DNA from: Rhabdornis inornatus
Taxonomy: Eukaryota > Chordata > Aves > Passeriformes > Rhabdornithidae
Length of the DNA: 64,000 nucleotides
Assembly: GCA_013397075.1 (NCBI GenBank)
Contig: VWZS01002368.1
Location: 124,001-188,000, forward strand
Direction of reading: 5' to 3'
The translations under genes were made by a program, and so were the position numbers. Of this stretch, positions 62,101-64,000 are shown piece after piece. The stretch's first letter is position 1. Each line of letters opens with the position of its first letter. The notes below the pieces were generated by a model. That model had not been told where the DNA came from. It searched no databases and saw only the letters and a list, made by a program, of their open reading frames with translations.

Positions 62101-62801
62101 TTCCACCAGCTAAGAATGCAGCCTCTGAAGTGCTTTTAATACCTTCCATGTGGGAGGCTGGGATTGCAGTCATGGTCCCACAGAAAATAAGATGGTTTAT
62201 TTGGGTTATATCAGTGGTTTTCTTCATTAGTTTTGTTTTTAATTTTTTTCAGAAAGAGTAAAAGATTTGTACACTCCAGAAAAAATGTATTTGTTCTTAC
62301 AATGGTCTTTTGAGAGTAGAAAACTCAACCAAATAATGAAATCTAATTTTCAGGACAAGTCATTGATAGCTTATGATAAATAACTGCTTTCTGGCTGTGA
62401 CTTTATGAGTAAATAAGTAGTGTGAAATATATTCCATGGTCCCAGTTTCTGCTTGATCCTTGAGTAAATTTATGAGTAAGTAAGTACTGTGAAATTTATT
62501 CTGTGGTTCCAGTTTCTCCTTCATCCTTCAGTAATTTTCTTTGAAAGGGTTGCAGAATTTGATTCTATGGGACTAAAACAATATGCTTGCTAGGGGTTCT
62601 CTTTGTTGATTGATAAAGATTGATGCAACTTGATTTTAGATTATTTCACTAAATCACATAATTGTGGTAAGGTCTTACAATTGATTTTTAATTATTTTTT
62701 TTTAATAAGTAATATTTTTCTTTTTTTAGGAGATTATTGAAGAAGGAGAGAGTTCTAGAGTTAAAGAAGTATTAAATGATGAGCGGTACAAGGCATTTAA
62801 G
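40955..62801 (+). CDS. DNTT: DNTT (terminal deoxynucleotidyltransferase), exons 1-5, 5' half of gene
   Basis: The CDS is the join of 40955-41157, 44480-44654, 51179-51304, 61250-61420 and 62730-62801, giving 249 codons with no stop. TdT is a nuclear, template-independent family X DNA polymerase that adds N nucleotides at V(D)J coding joints in developing lymphocytes, working with Ku, XRCC4/ligase IV and DNA-PK. Visible parts are a basic N-terminus (R13-K14-R15), a BRCT domain at about residues 27-124 with W106 of the conserved BRCT helix, a linker rich in Pro and Thr, and the 8-kDa domain with a helix-hairpin-helix near L213-G217. The wording is very close to chicken TdT as I remember it. Full-length vertebrate TdT is about 510 residues, so roughly half is missing: the palm with the catalytic aspartates, and the C-terminus, must lie beyond the window. 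I see no frameshift or missing exon in the part present. Intron phases are 2, 0, 0, 0. Confidence 0.97.
43369..43472. repeat. AT-rich low-complexity tract flanked by a short direct repeat
   Basis: A block of imperfect TAATTA/TATAAT units. The motif ATATATTGGAATA occurs at both edges, about 84 bases apart, suggesting slippage or local duplication within DNTT intron 1. Confidence 0.75.
43766..43796. repeat. Perfect inverted repeat, 12-bp arms, 7-base loop
   Basis: AAAGGATCACCT (43766-43777) is the exact reverse complement of AGGTGATCCTTT (43785-43796), with loop TTTCATC. In the DNTT pre-mRNA it would form a stable short hairpin about 0.7 kb before exon 2. No known RNA family was recognised. 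Confidence 0.75.
44480..44654 (+). CDS. DNTT: DNTT exon 2, rest of the BRCT domain (residues 68-126)
   Basis: The acceptor is TTGACAG at 44473-44479. The first base completes Ser68, and translation continues DSVTHIVAENN, a hallmark of the TdT BRCT domain. Later come D86-W87-L88 and the helix with S105-W106, whose tryptophan is the conserved BRCT core residue. In TdT this domain contacts Ku and the XRCC4/ligase IV machinery of end joining. The exon closes at ATG (M126) before the donor GTAAGA at 44655, in phase 0. Reading on into the intron meets a stop after 11 more codons, so the donor is required. A CR1 fragment begins only about 225 bp downstream of this splice site. Confidence 0.96.
44879..45395 (-). 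mobile_element. CR1 LINE fragment, reverse orientation, in DNTT intron 2
   Basis: It begins ACAGAATCACAGAATGG, the reverse complement of the CR1 3' terminal octamer repeats. It then runs through AGCTGGAAGGGACCTTAGAG, CACTTCCAGGGATGGGGCAG, TGTAAAGCCATTACACCC, GTCCTATCACTGTG and TTAAGAGGCTGAACAG. All are recognisable CR1 3' blocks in reverse order. The body is interrupted at 45081-45152 by a pyrimidine microsatellite. The match fades beyond about 45395. There is no coding capacity; an open frame of 196 codons across it on the minus strand is chance, helped by the microsatellite. Confidence 0.9.
45081..45152. repeat. TTC/TTCTG pyrimidine microsatellite inside the CR1 copy
   Basis: About 70 bases of TTTCTTCTTCTG-like units plus a T-run. 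It sits where CR1 normally has an AGAATTTCTTCC sequence, which probably seeded the expansion. On the minus strand it reads as a Lys-rich pseudo-peptide. Confidence 0.85.
51179..51304 (+). CDS. DNTT: DNTT exon 3, linker and start of the polymerase core (residues 127-168)
   Basis: The acceptor is TTTATTAG ending at 51178, after a CT-rich tract. The exon is 126 bp, exactly 42 codons, phase 0 at both ends. It starts EQCQSPPLNTPELEMPAF, a proline-rich linker between the BRCT and polymerase parts, then continues into the conserved KVSQYSCQRKTTLNNYN segment leading to the 8-kDa domain. The linker is the least conserved part of TdT. Compared with my memory of chicken TdT, the changes seen here cluster in its first dozen residues, for example a Cys at 129. 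The donor is ACG|GTAATA at 51305. This short exon was found by its fit to the flanking exons and to the family. Confidence 0.94.
52485..52557 (+). mobile_element. CR1 LINE 3'-end fragment, forward orientation, in DNTT intron 3
   Basis: TTTTGACCCTGTTTTGAGCC, then GGTCAGACTAGAGACCTCCC, then GAGGTCCCTTCCAACCCCAA match the last part of CR1 in sense orientation. The terminal ATTCTGTG octamers are replaced or lost. It is a very short, 5'-truncated copy. Confidence 0.8.
60570..60595. repeat. TA-rich dinucleotide tract
   Basis: Short alternating TA/ATTTATA run in DNTT intron 3. A similar tract lies near 55571-55600. Confidence 0.7.
61250..61420 (+). CDS. DNTT: DNTT exon 4, 8-kDa domain (residues 169-225)
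   Basis: The acceptor is CCCTGTCCCAG ending at 61249, with a long pyrimidine tract. The exon is 171 bp, 57 codons, phase 0 to phase 0. It encodes DAFEVMAENYEF, then the helical RAASLLKSLPF block and the helix-hairpin-helix motif around L213-P-C-V-G217. In family X polymerases this domain grips the downstream side or 5' end of DNA near the gap. The exon ends ATC-ATT-GAG before the donor GTACTT at 61421. That donor is weaker than the others (no G at +5), but the fit to exon 5 and to the family is exact. An open frame runs 38 codons into the intron before a stop. Confidence 0.96.
61421..62729 (+). other. DNTT: DNTT intron 4 (phase 0, about 1.3 kb)
   Basis: Bounded by the donor GTACTT and an acceptor with seven T and AG. 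It contains a moderately GC-rich stretch around 62.0-62.15 kb without a recognised element, and the 67-bp tandem duplication at 62402-62535. Confidence 0.9.
62402..62535. repeat. Tandem duplication, two 67-bp copies, about 85% alike
   Basis: Copy 1 is 62402-62468 and copy 2 is 62469-62535. Both start TTTATGAGTAA and contain CCAGTTTCT. I count about 10 differences in 67 positions and no gaps. It lies some 200 bp before DNTT exon 5. Confidence 0.85.
62730..62801 (+). CDS. DNTT: DNTT exon 5, end of the 8-kDa domain (residues 226-249)
   Basis: The acceptor is a run of seven T followed by AG, ending at 62729. The exon is only 72 bp (24 codons), phase 0 at both ends, and encodes EIIEEGESSRVKEVLNDER followed by YKAFK. 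This is strongly conserved in TdT and leads to the fingers subdomain that exon 6 would begin. The donor is AAG|GTAAAT at 62802. The exon is too short to stand out as an open frame by itself. Its identity rests on the exact family match and on phase agreement with exon 4. Nothing resembling exon 6 is seen up to 64000. Confidence 0.95.
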
Positions 62802-64000
62802 GTAAATCCTTTGAGTTTTGCAGCTGTTTAAAATTTCCCTCCCTTTAGTAGAACTTGGACAAAGCTATCAATTTTATTATTAAGGGACAACCAATATCAA
62901 GTACAAAGAAAGATAGGTCTTGAATAAAAAGAAAGGGAAATTGAGAAACAGTGATAAGCAACAATGTGAAATAAATTTCTATTTTTAATTAATGTGATGT
63001 ATACATAGTTGGTCTTAAGTAATGTAATGCAACTTACTCTTTGCTGTAAGTTTAATGTGATGTTTGGTTTATTTCTGCCTCAGCTGTTTATCACTTTAAT
63101 GCTACTTCATTTTATTCTGGAATTAAGAAAATACCAAGTGAAGAAGATGACTCAGATGTATTGTAATACTCTTTTGTGTGAGGCAGAAGGACTGGAGCTG
63201 TTTCTTCCTTAGGCAGATTGTAGAGTCTTAGTCACACAACTTCATAGTTGCTGGGAATCTAAACCACATAAATACTGCAGTCTCCATTATTGAAATATTT
63301 ATTGAATTCTCCCTTGGAAACATGTTAGATGAACAAACATTTTTTTTTTCAGTTTTATCTGCATTTTTGATCTCTATAAGTATCCTCTGTCTTCAGAAAA
63401 ATTAAAACAGAGTAAGACAAGTGGAACTATTTAATTCTCCCTGGCATCATGCTCTTTTACTTAGCTATCCAAAGGCTCTTCCATTCTCTCTGACCTACAA
63501 TTGAGGTATGGAAGGATTTCAGAGACAGTTGTTGGTGCCATCTCTAGCAATATTCAAAAAGAGGTGAGGATTCACATGTATAGCAGGATTCAAGAAGAAG
63601 ACTTGCTTATTAATGCATGATTGCATTACAGCATGATTGAGGAACAGCTATTAAATCTTACACTTCAAGGTTTAAGAAAATCTCTTGGAGATTAGAATAA
63701 AGTCTATCAGGAGACAAATTAACTCAAATATACTTTATGTTTTGTTTCACATACAAAATTGCAACTGACTTAGGTGGTTCTCTTAGCTGAGCATACATCT
63801 CAACATTTTGTCTAAATTAATTGTAACCGGTTGTTTCCACCAATTTTTTAATGAGATTCTAAGAAAAATCTCATATTGGTGAATTCTTAGATTTTACTGT
63901 TTAGCATAGTCTTGGTGCCTGCTGCTTCGTTTATCTTGGCTTAAAAGATCACTGCTGGTCCCAGGACCATGGTTATCAAATGACTGAATTAAATCATAGT
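62802..64000 (+). other. DNTT: Start of DNTT intron 5, no further exon seen
   Basis: Begins with the donor GTAAAT. The expected next coding segment (start of the fingers, with a Phe-Gly-Val-Gly helix-hairpin-helix in family X polymerases) was looked for and not found before the window ends, so intron 5 is at least 1.2 kb. Confidence 0.8.

Noticed and set aside
63009..63212. Open frame tested as DNTT exon 6
   Set aside because: The translation does not resemble the start of the TdT fingers subdomain, and no in-phase acceptor matches.

Overview
This window is vertebrate nuclear DNA, almost certainly from a bird and probably from a non-galliform lineage such as a songbird. Three things point there: long AT-rich non-coding stretches, several CR1 LINE fragments including the 3' end typical of avian CR1, and five coding exons that read as an avian-type terminal deoxynucleotidyltransferase (DNTT, TdT). 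Nothing bacterial, organellar or viral was recognised with confidence.

The only gene I can support is DNTT on the + strand. Exon 1 starts at 40955 and exons 2 to 5 lie at 44480-44654, 51179-51304, 61250-61420 and 62730-62801. Every boundary has a canonical AG acceptor and GT donor, and the phases agree, giving 249 uninterrupted residues. These cover the N-terminal basic segment, the BRCT domain, the linker and the 8-kDa domain of this family X DNA polymerase. The catalytic palm, thumb and C-terminus should lie past the right edge; no further exon is visible between 62802 and 64000.

Positions 1 to about 40.8 kb are intergenic as far as I can see. BLNK is the upstream, divergent neighbour of DNTT in other vertebrates, but I found no BLNK exon here. 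This region holds old LINE-like fragments (19.6-20.0 kb, 24.6-24.9 kb), a clear reverse-oriented CR1 3' end (38.0-38.25 kb), a probable ancient amniote repeat (39.3-39.4 kb), several short inverted or tandem repeats, and GC-richer patches without a recognisable gene. Positions 40.8-40.95 kb hold the presumed DNTT promoter. The introns contain two further CR1 fragments (44.88-45.40 kb and 52.49-52.56 kb), an expanded TTC-type microsatellite inside the first of these, an AT-rich tract, a clean hairpin, and a 67-bp tandem duplication close to exon 5.

I do not see evidence for a new biological system. The notable points are the fully intact 5' half of DNTT, its symmetrical phase-0 exons, and several small structured or repeated sequences in the non-coding DNA.
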